A program made the translations under genes and the position numbers. Below the pieces are notes generated by a model. The model had not been told where the DNA came from. It worked only from the letters and a program-made list of their open reading frames with translations, and searched no databases. From an uncultured bacterium (GTDB taxonomy: Bacteria > Bacteroidota > Bacteroidia > CAILMK01): a stretch of 36,845 bases of DNA. Positions 17,236 through 26,400 of the stretch are shown one piece after another. Position 1 is the stretch's first letter. Every line of letters starts with the position of its first letter. Where the stretch lies: contig CAIKRV010000025.1 in NCBI GenBank assembly GCA_903829945.1, positions 1 through 36,845 on the forward strand. Reading direction: 5' to 3'.

Positions 17236-20200
17236 TTAAAAAGATCTGCCCACACCAATAATCCATCTGAATTTAAAATGTGAAGGATCATCGTATGGAG
17301 TAGCATTGAGGAAGAATGGCATATCAAATCTTAAAGTAAATGGTTTAATATCGGTGTATTTTCCCCAACTTTTTATGGTCAATGCCGTACCCACACCGGC
17401 ATCCATCCTAATGTCATCCAACATAAGACCGGTGCTCAGACCATTATAATTAATGGCACCTGCATCCATAAACAGATAAGTACTCAGTGAAAAGTATTTA
17501 CTAATAACAGGAGGTTTAATTTTAACGATTTTATCAAAATCCAATTCCACATTAATGGCCGTTCCTGAAGTTCCGGCGAATGTAAAATATTGATTATTTC
17601 CTTTGGTGGTCGGTGCCAAATAACCTGCATATGCTCTTATATTTAATCCGCCGCCTTGTTGCAAATGATTTACATCGGCAGCATATCCAAGCCAGGATTC
17701 ATCTACAAAAGCCTTACTGCGCAAAAACTTATTGTCCATCATTTCTTCGGCATTTGCACCTGCCAACATTAATTGTGATTCCGGAGCTATAGAAGTCCCG
17801 GTAGCATAGTTAGCCACCCATCGGCTACGCAGTGATAATTTCCAAAAATTTATTGTATGCAACCATTGTGCATTGATGTTGGAATAATTATAATTGCTAA
17901 ACAAAGTTGAATTTCTTAAATTTATTGCAAAAGACCCGGCACTTCTATAATTATTATACCTTTTTAAATATGCTAAATTTAAAGTATTGTTCCATTTATT
18001 GGCATTCCACAATTCCGGATAGAGCAAATAATTCAAGTCATCCTGCATTGGGCGCCACATGGCTTTTGCGTATAGCCCTACGGTAGTATTGCCAACAAAA
18101 TTCTTTTCAATTCCTATTTTACCCAAATACAATCCATCTAATATTCTTGTATTGATAGACCAGCTCATATCTCGATCAATATTTACTAATGGATTTTTAT
18201 AATTAAAATTGAAATTAAAATATTTCTCAAAACCACTTTGATTCCTATAGCGCATATCTTTTCCAAGGTCGGTATTATACCACATGCTTAAATCAAAAAT
18301 ATGTTTTGCCGCAAAATAATTACCATCCAAATGAACACCGATTTTAACGCCGTCAATCGAATTAAACCATGCATCCGGACGCCAATTTATTAAATAATAA
18401 CGACGATCAGGCACAATGCCTGTTTCCTGGTTAAAATGCCATTTTTCCGGGCATTTCCATGCATTGTCCAATAAATTTACATCTGCAAGTCTGTAAGTGG
18501 TATCTATAACTACATTTTTTAAGTTACCTTCAATATGAATCTTTGCAGTATATTCTTCGCGAACATTGTCCCATCCTTCCCATTTTGGCAATACAACTGC
18601 TTGTGTCTTCTTTTTAAAATCTGAATTGGGTATATAAAAATTAAATGCCTTACCCTCGTTATTATAAACAGTAAAATCTATAGGCATTTGCATCCTGCCT
18701 TTGCGTTTAAAGGTAATATTATATTCATTGGCCTGATCGGTAGGTTTTACATGCTTAACTTTATAATCAATAACTTTAGAAGTTTCAATCCATTGATCAA
18801 AAAACCAATTTAAATCCACATGGGTAAAATTAATAATGCTGTTTCTGAAATCATCTACATAAGGATGACATATCTTCCATTGATTAAAATAATGTTTCAT
18901 AGCGGCACTAAACAAGGAATCGCCCAATACATATTGCAAATTATAAAGCATAGTGCTTGTTTTATGGTACACCATTCCATAGCCGCCACCATGACCTAAT
19001 GCTCCATTAAATTGATCGGAATGCGTATTCAGCGTGGTCTGATCGCCATACATCGCCGATCTCAAATAACCATTATAGCACCATGATTCGCGCACCGGTT
19101 TTAAATTAAACAAATTGGCATTGGTAGAATGAATAGGATATGTTCCATCGATCTTATTATAACTCCAAATCGTTAAAAATTGAGTGAATCCTTCATCCAG
19201 CATAGCTCGATAAGTTTCATTGTTTCCAATCATACCGAAAAACCATTCATGGCCCACCTCATGATTAATTACATATTTATTTTCCGGTTCTATGCCTCCG
19301 CATAAAGTAAGCATGGGATATTCCATACCATCGCGCGCATCGGCCACTACAATTTTTGGCCAAGCATATTTTCCAAAATCATTGCTATACGTTTCAATAA
19401 CCTTAGCAATATGTGCTGCTGTATGCTGCCAACCCCAAGCGACCGGCTCCTGTACCAATGCAATGCATCGAACCCCATTCCATGAGGATTCCCCTATCCG
19501 GAAAGAAGGATCTGCCACCCATGAAAAATCGTGTACATTTTCGGCATGATAGCGCCAAGTTTTCATACGGCCATCCCTTTTGATGATGGTAGTAATACCC
19601 GGTTTGCGCACGGCAAAATTTTTAAGATCCAATTTTTCGCGAAGCTCCTTAGGCAATACCACATTTTCATTTAATAATTCGCCGGTAGCCTCCACAATAT
19701 ATTCGGAAGGAAAGCTTAAAGAGGCATCAAAGGTACCAAAGTCACCATAAAATTCCCGCTCAAGGTGCTGGTCGGTCGTCCATCCGAATTTGCGATCATA
19801 AACAGAAACGCGAGGATACCAATGCACCCCATCATATTGAGTGACGCCATCATGACTGAACATTTTCATTCTGCGACGCACACCGCCATTATCGAAATAG
19901 GTTTTAAAAGCCATCTGAACCTTTATACTGGTATTAGGCAATAAAGGCTGATGTAACTTAATACGCATAATGGTATTATCAATTTCTCCTTGAACCGGCA
20001 TGCCATTTTCAATAATATTGCTTACGGTAGTACCCAAACCATTTTTTTCGTAATGACCAAAGCGTGTTGGCACCTTATTGCTCTTGTATTGGTCATCCAA
20101 AAAAGAACCGGGTTGAAATGCATTTTGGTACAAATGAAAATATAGTTCATGCAAGGTATCCGGAGAATTATTAAAATATTCCAATTGCTCTGTGCCATCA

Positions 20201-20403
20201 ACCATATTTAAGGAATCCACTAAAGTAGCTTCCAGCGTAACGTGAATATCTTGTTGCCAATAGCCGGGATGCGGCATTTTATTTTTCCAATACAAAGGAT
20301 TGGAAGCCGAACGATAATTACTTGCAGGATAAGTAAAATTCTGCCCAATAGCATATATAAAGGCAAAAAGAATGAAAAGAGAGGACATCAATAGCTTTTT
20401 CAT
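17236..20403 (-). CDS. M1-family metallopeptidase with probable C-terminal outer-membrane beta-barrel
   Basis: A 1055-residue exported protein. A signal peptide (MKKLLMSSLFILFAFIYAIG) precedes an M1 aminopeptidase-like region. This has GMEYP at 359-363 (substrate-binding GxMEN equivalent) and the zinc site H381-E382-x-x-H385 with E404 18 residues further in DEGFT, exactly the M1 spacing. From about residue 650 to the end the chain alternates polar and hydrophobic residues with many Tyr, Trp and Asn, and it ends in a phenylalanine (WIIGVGRSF), as beta-barrel proteins do. It is therefore inferred to be a peptidase tethered to the outer membrane. Promoter-like CATCTTTG lies four bases before the ATG. 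Confidence 0.85.
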   Translation of the reverse strand: MKKLLMSSLFILFAFIYAIGQNFTYPASNYRSASNPLYWKNKMPHPGYWQQDIHVTLEATLVDSLNMVDGTEQLEYFNNSPDTLHELYFHLYQNAFQPGSFLDDQYKSNKVPTRFGHYEKNGLGTTVSNIIENGMPVQGEIDNTIMRIKLHQPLLPNTSIKVQMAFKTYFDNGGVRRRMKMFSHDGVTQYDGVHWYPRVSVYDRKFGWTTDQHLEREFYGDFGTFDASLSFPSEYIVEATGELLNENVVLPKELREKLDLKNFAVRKPGITTIIKRDGRMKTWRYHAENVHDFSWVADPSFRIGESSWNGVRCIALVQEPVAWGWQHTAAHIAKVIETYSNDFGKYAWPKIVVADARDGMEYPMLTLCGGIEPENKYVINHEVGHEWFFGMIGNNETYRAMLDEGFTQFLTIWSYNKIDGTYPIHSTNANLFNLKPVRESWCYNGYLRSAMYGDQTTLNTHSDQFNGALGHGGGYGMVYHKTSTMLYNLQYVLGDSLFSAAMKHYFNQWKICHPYVDDFRNSIINFTHVDLNWFFDQWIETSKVIDYKVKHVKPTDQANEYNITFKRKGRMQMPIDFTVYNNEGKAFNFYIPNSDFKKKTQAVVLPKWEGWDNVREEYTAKIHIEGNLKNVVIDTTYRLADVNLLDNAWKCPEKWHFNQETGIVPDRRYYLINWRPDAWFNSIDGVKIGVHLDGNYFAAKHIFDLSMWYNTDLGKDMRYRNQSGFEKYFNFNFNYKNPLVNIDRDMSWSINTRILDGLYLGKIGIEKNFVGNTTVGLYAKAMWRPMQDDLNYLLYPELWNANKWNNTLNLAYLKRYNNYRSAGSFAINLRNSTLFSNYNYSNINAQWLHTINFWKLSLRSRWVANYATGTSIAPESQLMLAGANAEEMMDNKFLRSKAFVDESWLGYAADVNHLQQGGGLNIRAYAGYLAPTTKGNNQYFTFAGTSGTAINVELDFDKIVKIKPPVISKYFSLSTYLFMDAGAINYNGLSTGLMLDDIRMDAGVGTALTIKSWGKYTDIKPFTLRFDMPFFLNATPYDDPSHFKFRWIIGVGRSF

Positions 20404-20407
20404 AATG

Positions 20408-20415
20408 CAAAGATG
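20408..20415 (-). promoter_or_regulatory. Possible -7 element of the M1 peptidase gene
   Basis: CATCTTTG on the - strand, one mismatch from TAnnTTTG, followed by CATT and then the start codon. If used, the mRNA would be leaderless or nearly so. Confidence 0.35.
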
Positions 20416-20516
20416 ATTAATTTTAGCAAAAACTAAAAAAAAGTAAGCATAAGTTGAAGAAAAACCCGATTTAACTTGAAAAGTTTATAAATTTACACCT
20501 TTAATTACCCAAAAAC

Positions 20517-21368
20517 ATGAAACACTTTAAGTTAATCCTCTTATTCAGTAGCGTAATTTTAGCTTACGCCTTTCCTTTACAAGCACAAAGAAATTCATGT
20601 TGTGCATTATCAACCAACCAACAATTTGCAAGTATGGCCGCAGACAATTCCTTTATTAAAGACCACGAATCACCGCTACCCTTCAGCTTGGACAAGCCCA
20701 AAGGCTCTATGATTGAATTTAAAACAAATGATGGTCATCCGGCACATGCTTATGAGGTAAAAACCCTCAAGCCAAGCAATAAGTTTGTTATTATGATTCA
20801 TGAATGGTGGGGCTTGAATGATTACATCAAACAAGAAGCAGAGAAACTACAAGCGGCACTTGGCGATGTAAATGTTATTGCCTTAGATATGTTTGATGGC
20901 AAAGTAACTTCTGACCCGGCAGAGGCCAGTAAGCAAACCCAAGGCCTAAGTGAGGAACGTTCCAAAGCAATTATCAGCGGCATTATAAGCTATGCCGGAC
21001 CAAAAGCTAAGATAGCTACCATTGGGTGGTGCTTTGGCGGCGGCATTTCTTTGCAAACAGCCATCAGTGCAGAAAAGCAATGTCTGGCCTGTGTTATGTA
21101 TTACGGCATGCCTGAAAACGATTTGAGCAAGCTTAAAAAGCTACAAGCACCGGTATTGGGCATTTTCGGTACACAGGACAAATATATTAATCCGGAAGTA
21201 GTCTCCAAGTTTGAAGCAAATATGAAAAGTGCCGGTAAAAATATACAAATAAAAAATTATGATGCCGTGCATGCTTTTGCTAACCCAAGCAACCCGCATC
21301 ATGATCCAAAAGCAACAGCAGACGCCTATGCGCTTGCTGTAGCGTTTATTAAAAATAAATTAGGCTAA
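20517..21368 (+). CDS. Exported dienelactone hydrolase family protein
   Basis: A 283-residue alpha/beta hydrolase with a signal peptide (MKHFKLILLFSSVILAYAFP, then LQAQ). The catalytic triad of the dienelactone hydrolase family is complete: C172 in TIGWCFGGG, D221 in GTQDKYI and H252 in DAVHAFANP; the upstream MIHEWWGLNDYIKQEA is also typical. The family cleaves lactone or ester bonds; the substrate here is unknown and export suggests a periplasmic one. Two cysteines just after the signal (NSCCAL) do not form a convincing lipobox. It is a single + strand gene ending at a terminator shared with the convergent neighbour. Confidence 0.88.
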   Translation: MKHFKLILLFSSVILAYAFPLQAQRNSCCALSTNQQFASMAADNSFIKDHESPLPFSLDKPKGSMIEFKTNDGHPAHAYEVKTLKPSNKFVIMIHEWWGLNDYIKQEAEKLQAALGDVNVIALDMFDGKVTSDPAEASKQTQGLSEERSKAIISGIISYAGPKAKIATIGWCFGGGISLQTAISAEKQCLACVMYYGMPENDLSKLKKLQAPVLGIFGTQDKYINPEVVSKFEANMKSAGKNIQIKNYDAVHAFANPSNPHHDPKATADAYALAVAFIKNKLG

Positions 21369-21370
21369 AA

Positions 21371-21412
21371 TAAATAGCGCCCTGCATCAAGGTTCATGCA
21401 GGGCGCTATTTA
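21371..21412. terminator. Bidirectional terminator
   Basis: Perfect 17-bp inverted repeat: TAAATAGCGCCCTGCAT (21371-21387) and ATGCAGGGCGCTATTTA (21396-21412), loop of 8 bases. It lies between the convergent hydrolase and the - strand gene ending at 21427. Confidence 0.88.
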
Positions 21413-21426
21413 TAGTTTATTTAAAA

Positions 21427-22893
21427 TTACTTCATGCCCTTATACGGTTCTGATAATAATTTTAACATTTTATCATCCAAATTTACAAAACTAAGGATCC
21501 TTTCATGGCCTTGGTTTTCTTCCTGGAATCGTTTCCATAATTGATTCATCTTAGCATATTTCTTTTTGAATTCGCCGGGCTTAATGGCTACACCTAGCAT
21601 TTTCAAGAAGCTTCTAATGCTTTTCCATTCTGCCGATTCATCACTGATTTGACGTTTAACGCTATTGATCAGCTGTGTGGCTAATTCTTCATCCCCAATC
21701 AATGCATATTGCAAGGCTTGGAACATTTTTAATTGCACATCTGCAAAGAAATAATTTCTTAATGAAATGGAATTACGCAAATCATTTAATAAGCGTGCTG
21801 TTTTGGAATAATCCCCTTCATAAAATTTACTTATCGCAAAAAATTGCTTTAAATAAACAAAGTGATAGGTTTCATCCTTGTCCACATCAAACATTTCTTC
21901 AATTTCATCATTGGCCGCAACTAAATAATTCAAGTCCGAAGTATTCATATAAATTCCTACTCTGCCATAGAGGAATTCTACAATATAAAAGTTCAGAATA
22001 TGTTTTTTTGCTAATTCGGACAATTGAGGAATAACGCGCTTATAATAATAATCGGCACGCACCACATTATTTGTTTTTTGATAATATTCAAAGTAAAGCA
22101 TATCCACCAAAGCTTTATTATTTTGGTAGAAAGTATCCAAATCGTATTTATTAATAATGGTGCTTATTTCCTTGAGCGTATTATCAATTTCAATTTCTTT
22201 TAATTTCAAGGCATGTTCATCATTGGTGAGCATACATTGAAAATAAATATTGACGATATTGTATAATACAAATAATCGATGCGATTCATACAAATCGCGA
22301 ATGTTTGATAATTCTCTGCGAAGCGATTGAATATTTTCTAAATCTACTTCAGAACGGGTTAATTGATATTTTCCGACCCGTGTTATAAATTCATAAAATA
22401 AATTTTCAGCTTTAACTACCGCTAAGGAATAAGCTACATATTTGTTATATAATTTATTATAATATTCGTAATCGTAATTATGTAAATTTAATCGAGCCAA
22501 AGTCTTATAAACAATAATTAACTCATTGCTTAAATCATATTCCAATAACTGCTTTTCCAAATCCTTGAGGGCACGGATGGATACTTCCCTACTGGTACCG
22601 TAAAGGTTAGCAGGTACCCTGGCCACTTCCTCCATTAATACACTGATGGGATTATAAACTTTTTTGGATAAGATACCGGCAACTTTTGCATTCAGTCTTG
22701 ACTTTAATGTATAATAGGTGCTGCTATTAACGGCCAGCTTTTCCATCATCTCATTATCGTCATAATCATGCAGCCTGGCTGCTTCCAATACCATATAAGG
22801 CTTGCTTTCTTTCCTATCGGAAGAAACCTCTTTGAGCAGTAAATCATACTCTTCTTCTGAGAGTTTCTTAATCGTCCGATTAAACGCTTCCAT
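21427..22893 (-). CDS. All-helical protein of unknown function
   Basis: A 488-residue protein not recognised. No signal peptide or membrane segment is seen, so it is probably cytoplasmic. Residues about 30-75 include MMEKLAVNSSTYYTLKSRL, which could fold as a helix-turn-helix. The rest is made of amphipathic helices rich in Leu, Tyr, Asn and Glu, with a spacing reminiscent of tetratricopeptide-type solenoids but without a clean TPR consensus. A role as a regulator or scaffold is only a guess. It is a single-gene unit: the next start upstream is divergent and the terminator at 21371-21412 closes it. Confidence 0.7.
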   Translation of the reverse strand: MEAFNRTIKKLSEEEYDLLLKEVSSDRKESKPYMVLEAARLHDYDDNEMMEKLAVNSSTYYTLKSRLNAKVAGILSKKVYNPISVLMEEVARVPANLYGTSREVSIRALKDLEKQLLEYDLSNELIIVYKTLARLNLHNYDYEYYNKLYNKYVAYSLAVVKAENLFYEFITRVGKYQLTRSEVDLENIQSLRRELSNIRDLYESHRLFVLYNIVNIYFQCMLTNDEHALKLKEIEIDNTLKEISTIINKYDLDTFYQNNKALVDMLYFEYYQKTNNVVRADYYYKRVIPQLSELAKKHILNFYIVEFLYGRVGIYMNTSDLNYLVAANDEIEEMFDVDKDETYHFVYLKQFFAISKFYEGDYSKTARLLNDLRNSISLRNYFFADVQLKMFQALQYALIGDEELATQLINSVKRQISDESAEWKSIRSFLKMLGVAIKPGEFKKKYAKMNQLWKRFQEENQGHERILSFVNLDDKMLKLLSEPYKGMK

Positions 22894-23199
22894 ATTCTGT
22901 ATATTTTTTTGATTTTCAGTCGATGTGTGTGCGTGCCGTTTACTTATCGATTTCTCCTTAAATCAAATTTTAAGTACGCAAGATAAAATAAAAAATCAAC
23001 ATATTCTAAAAATCATACACAGGCCTAAGTTGAATTTTATCATACTTTACAAAACGAACATTTAATAAATTACTGTATATCATCGTTTTAATAAAATGCG
23101 CTACTAAAAGTTATTTAAAAAAATCTTCGACCAAAGCCTAATTTCTTACAGATGTAATCCGGAAGGCTTGTTTATATTTATTTAGCTTGGTGCCGGAAG
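22894..23199. other. Intergenic stretch, nothing recognised
   Basis: About 300 AT-rich bases between divergent genes. No coding frame, RNA gene or strong hairpin was found. It must hold the promoter of the - strand gene that starts at 22893, but no exact TAnnTTTG copy with a good -33 element was identified. Confidence 0.5.
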
Positions 23200-23207
23200 T
23201 AGTTTTG
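23200..23207 (+). promoter_or_regulatory. Possible -7 promoter element upstream of a small ORF and the PKD gene
   Basis: TAGTTTTG matches TAnnTTTG, 27 bases before ATG 23235. No convincing -33 element. It could drive the small ORF alone or a transcript that continues into the PKD gene. Confidence 0.35.
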
Positions 23208-23234
23208 ATGCTAATATTAAATAAATACATCGAT

Positions 23235-23453
23235 ATGAACGGAAAATTTACACAAAATGCTCAGTTAACTGCTGAAAAAGAGTCATTTAAAATCTTTTCT
23301 AAGCAAACAGAACCCAACCAATGGTTCAGGACCTTGCAAGTAATTCAAAGGAGAGTATTTAAGATTCTTTTTGGCAACAAGTCAAAGCAAAATGCTGTGA
23401 TTATTCCTATAACGATAAATAACGATACCCCATTTTTTGGAAATAGGGCATAA
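23235..23453 (+). CDS. Small hypothetical ORF upstream of the PKD gene
   Basis: A possible 72-residue basic protein beginning MNGKFTQNAQ, with no recognised motif, signal peptide or membrane segment. Support is weak: a promoter-like TAGTTTTG 27 bases upstream, the same direction as the PKD gene, and a position 39 bases before that gene. A longer frame from 23187 adds 16 hydrophobic residues but has no better start signal. It may equally be chance, since an antisense frame of similar length is open over the same region. Confidence 0.35.
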   Translation: MNGKFTQNAQLTAEKESFKIFSKQTEPNQWFRTLQVIQRRVFKILFGNKSKQNAVIIPITINNDTPFFGNRA

Positions 23454-23492
23454 TAAAGTACGATAAGTTTTTGACCCATTAAATATGAGCGT

Positions 23493-26400
23493 ATGAACCA
23501 AATTTTTACAAACCCCCTTAAAAAATCCTTCTTGTTATTGGCATTTAGTATTCTAAGTGCATTGGGGACGAAGGCTGCGGTTACTGCATCTTTCAGCGTC
23601 AGCGATACGGTTGGTTGTATTCCATTAACGATAAAGTTTACCAATGGCTCCTCAGGAGCTACTTCCTATTATTGGGACTTTGGAAACGGGAATACATCTT
23701 CTTTAACTAGTCCTTCTAATGTATATACTGTTTCCGGTACTTATACTGTTAAGCTTATAGCAAAGGATGCTTCCGGTAATAAGGACTCCGTGATAAAAAC
23801 TTCATTAATTAGAGTTGTAGCCGATCCAAATGCAGATTTTTCTGCCAAGGATACTACTGTTTGTCCGGGAACGGCCGTAAACTTTGTAAATAATTCCACC
23901 AATGCCAGTGCTTATATTTGGGACTTTGGCGATGGTAATTCTTCAACTTCAAAAAATCCATCTCACAGTTATTCCAACCCCGGTTATTATACCATAAAAC
24001 TTATTGCAAAAAATGCTTATGGATGTGATGATGCCTTATCCAAAAGCAATTATATATACATATATAGTACCCCTACTTCTAAGTTTACCAGCAGCAGTAC
24101 TTTTGTATGTGATACCACAAAATCTTTTACATTAACTGATAAAACCAGCAGTGCTTACAGTTGGAAATGGGATTTCGGCGATGGAACTTCTTCCACCACC
24201 CAAAATCCAAGTCATAAATATTCCAGCCCCGGCACTTATACCATAAAACTTACGACCACCAATGCCAATGGTTGTTCCGGTACTACTACGATGTCAAATT
24301 ATTTAACAGTAGATAGCATTACCGCACCTACATTTAGTGCTTCTGCTACTTCCGGTTGTAATCCATTTACCACTATTTTCAAAACATCCTCTGCTAAAAG
24401 TTATAGCTGGGATTTTGGTGATAGTAGCACCAGTACTCTTCAATCACCATCACACGTTTATAAAAAAGACGGAACCTATACAGTTACCTTAAGTATTATA
24501 AATTCCAACGGTTGTAATAGGACCATCAGTAAATCATCATATATAACGGTCAATAAAAATCCGGATGCCAGCTTCACCGTAAAAACTACTAAGGCTTGTA
24601 AATATGACGGCATACAATTTAATGCGAGCGCCGGTTCCAGCAATAAATTTGTTTGGGATTTTGGTGATGGTTCCCAATCAAAACTTCAAAATCCAACCCA
24701 CGAATATATTACTCCGGGTTCTTATACGGTCATGCTAAAAGTTAGTAATTCTAATGGCTGCAGTGCCATTGATACTATCAAAAATGCAGTGACCATTGTT
24801 AGTCCTACTACTAAGTTTACCGTTTCTAAAACCACCGGTTGTAATCCGCTAACGGTAACCTTCCAGGATTCATCCGTTTCAGCATCTAAATGGTATTGGG
24901 ATTTTGGTGATAGTTCTACTTCTACCAGTCAAAATCCAACCCATAAATATACTGCATTGGGCACCTATAATGTAAGCCTTATTGCAGAAAACTCTTTTGG
25001 ATGTAAGGATACCCTCATTAAAAAATCATACATAACCGTAGCAAATTTACCGACTACCTATACTACTCCTTCTCCGGTTAAAACATGCGCACCATACAGT
25101 GCTACTTTCTCTGATCCTTCCACCGGTTCTACCTCATGGTACTGGGATTTTGGGGATAGTACTACTTCTACAGATTCCATGCCTACGCATATTTATAAAA
25201 ATGCAGGTACCTATACGGCCAGTTTGGTAGCTACCAAAGCCAATGGTTGTAAATTAGTAATAAGTAAATATAAAACTTTTATTTTGAAAGGTGCTACTGC
25301 TGCATTTAGTTTAAAAAGCACTACCTGCCCTCCTTTTGCAGCGGCATTTAAAGATAGTACGTCCAACATAAAATCATATTTCTGGAATTTTGGAGATGGG
25401 ACGTACAGCAATATGCAAAGTCCTACCCATACCTATAGTACAGGCGGGTATTATACCGTCACCCATACCATTACTACCAAGGATGGATGTACCAATACCA
25501 ATGTACAAAATAACGTAGTTTATTTTAGTCCTTTTGAGGCTTCCTTCTCCTTTGTAGAATTGGATAGTACTTTCCCGCAAAGGGTACAATTTACCGGTAA
25601 AGCCAAAGGTGCTACAGCTTATTCTTGGGATTTTGGAGATACTTCCACTTCCACGGTTTTAAGTCCATTGCACAAGTATAAATATAAAAAAGATTATACT
25701 GTTAATTTTACTATCACTAACCCTACCTGTACACTTACCGTAGCAGGAACCGTTTATAATGTTACTACCCCTCCTAACGGAACTAAAACCAAGGGCAGTG
25801 CCGGTACTACAACTACCGGTGGCGGCAGTAAGAGGTCCAATTCTAAAATCTTAAGTTGTGCTCCGGTATCTGTCGATTTTAAAGACACCAGTTCCGCCGG
25901 AACTTCATGGTTATGGAATTTTGGTGATAGTACTACTTCTACCAGTCAAAACCCTACCCATAGATATACCAAAGCAGGCATCTATGATGTTAGTGTTATT
26001 GTAAAAAATAAAAACGGTAAAGTGGATACTACTGTTTACAAAAAATATATTCAAGTTAATGCTCCTTTGGCAAGATTCAATTTAACACAATTAAATTCCT
26101 GCCAATATGCCACGCTGATGCTTAAGGATTCTTCAGTAAATGCTGCCAGCAGTTATTGGGATTTCGGAAATGGAGATACCGCCTCCGGCACCAAGGTAAA
26201 ATATGCCTATGGTGTAGACGGGAAAACCTATACGGTTTCCTTGATGGTGATGGATACTATAGGCTGTATCAGCACGGCCAGCAAAAATATTGTGGCCGGT
26301 GCCGTGAATGCTGTTTCGGTTAATAAAGTGAATGCTTGTTATTCCGATACCATGAAATTTAAATCTAATCTTAGTAATTTTTCAAAATACAGTTGGAACT

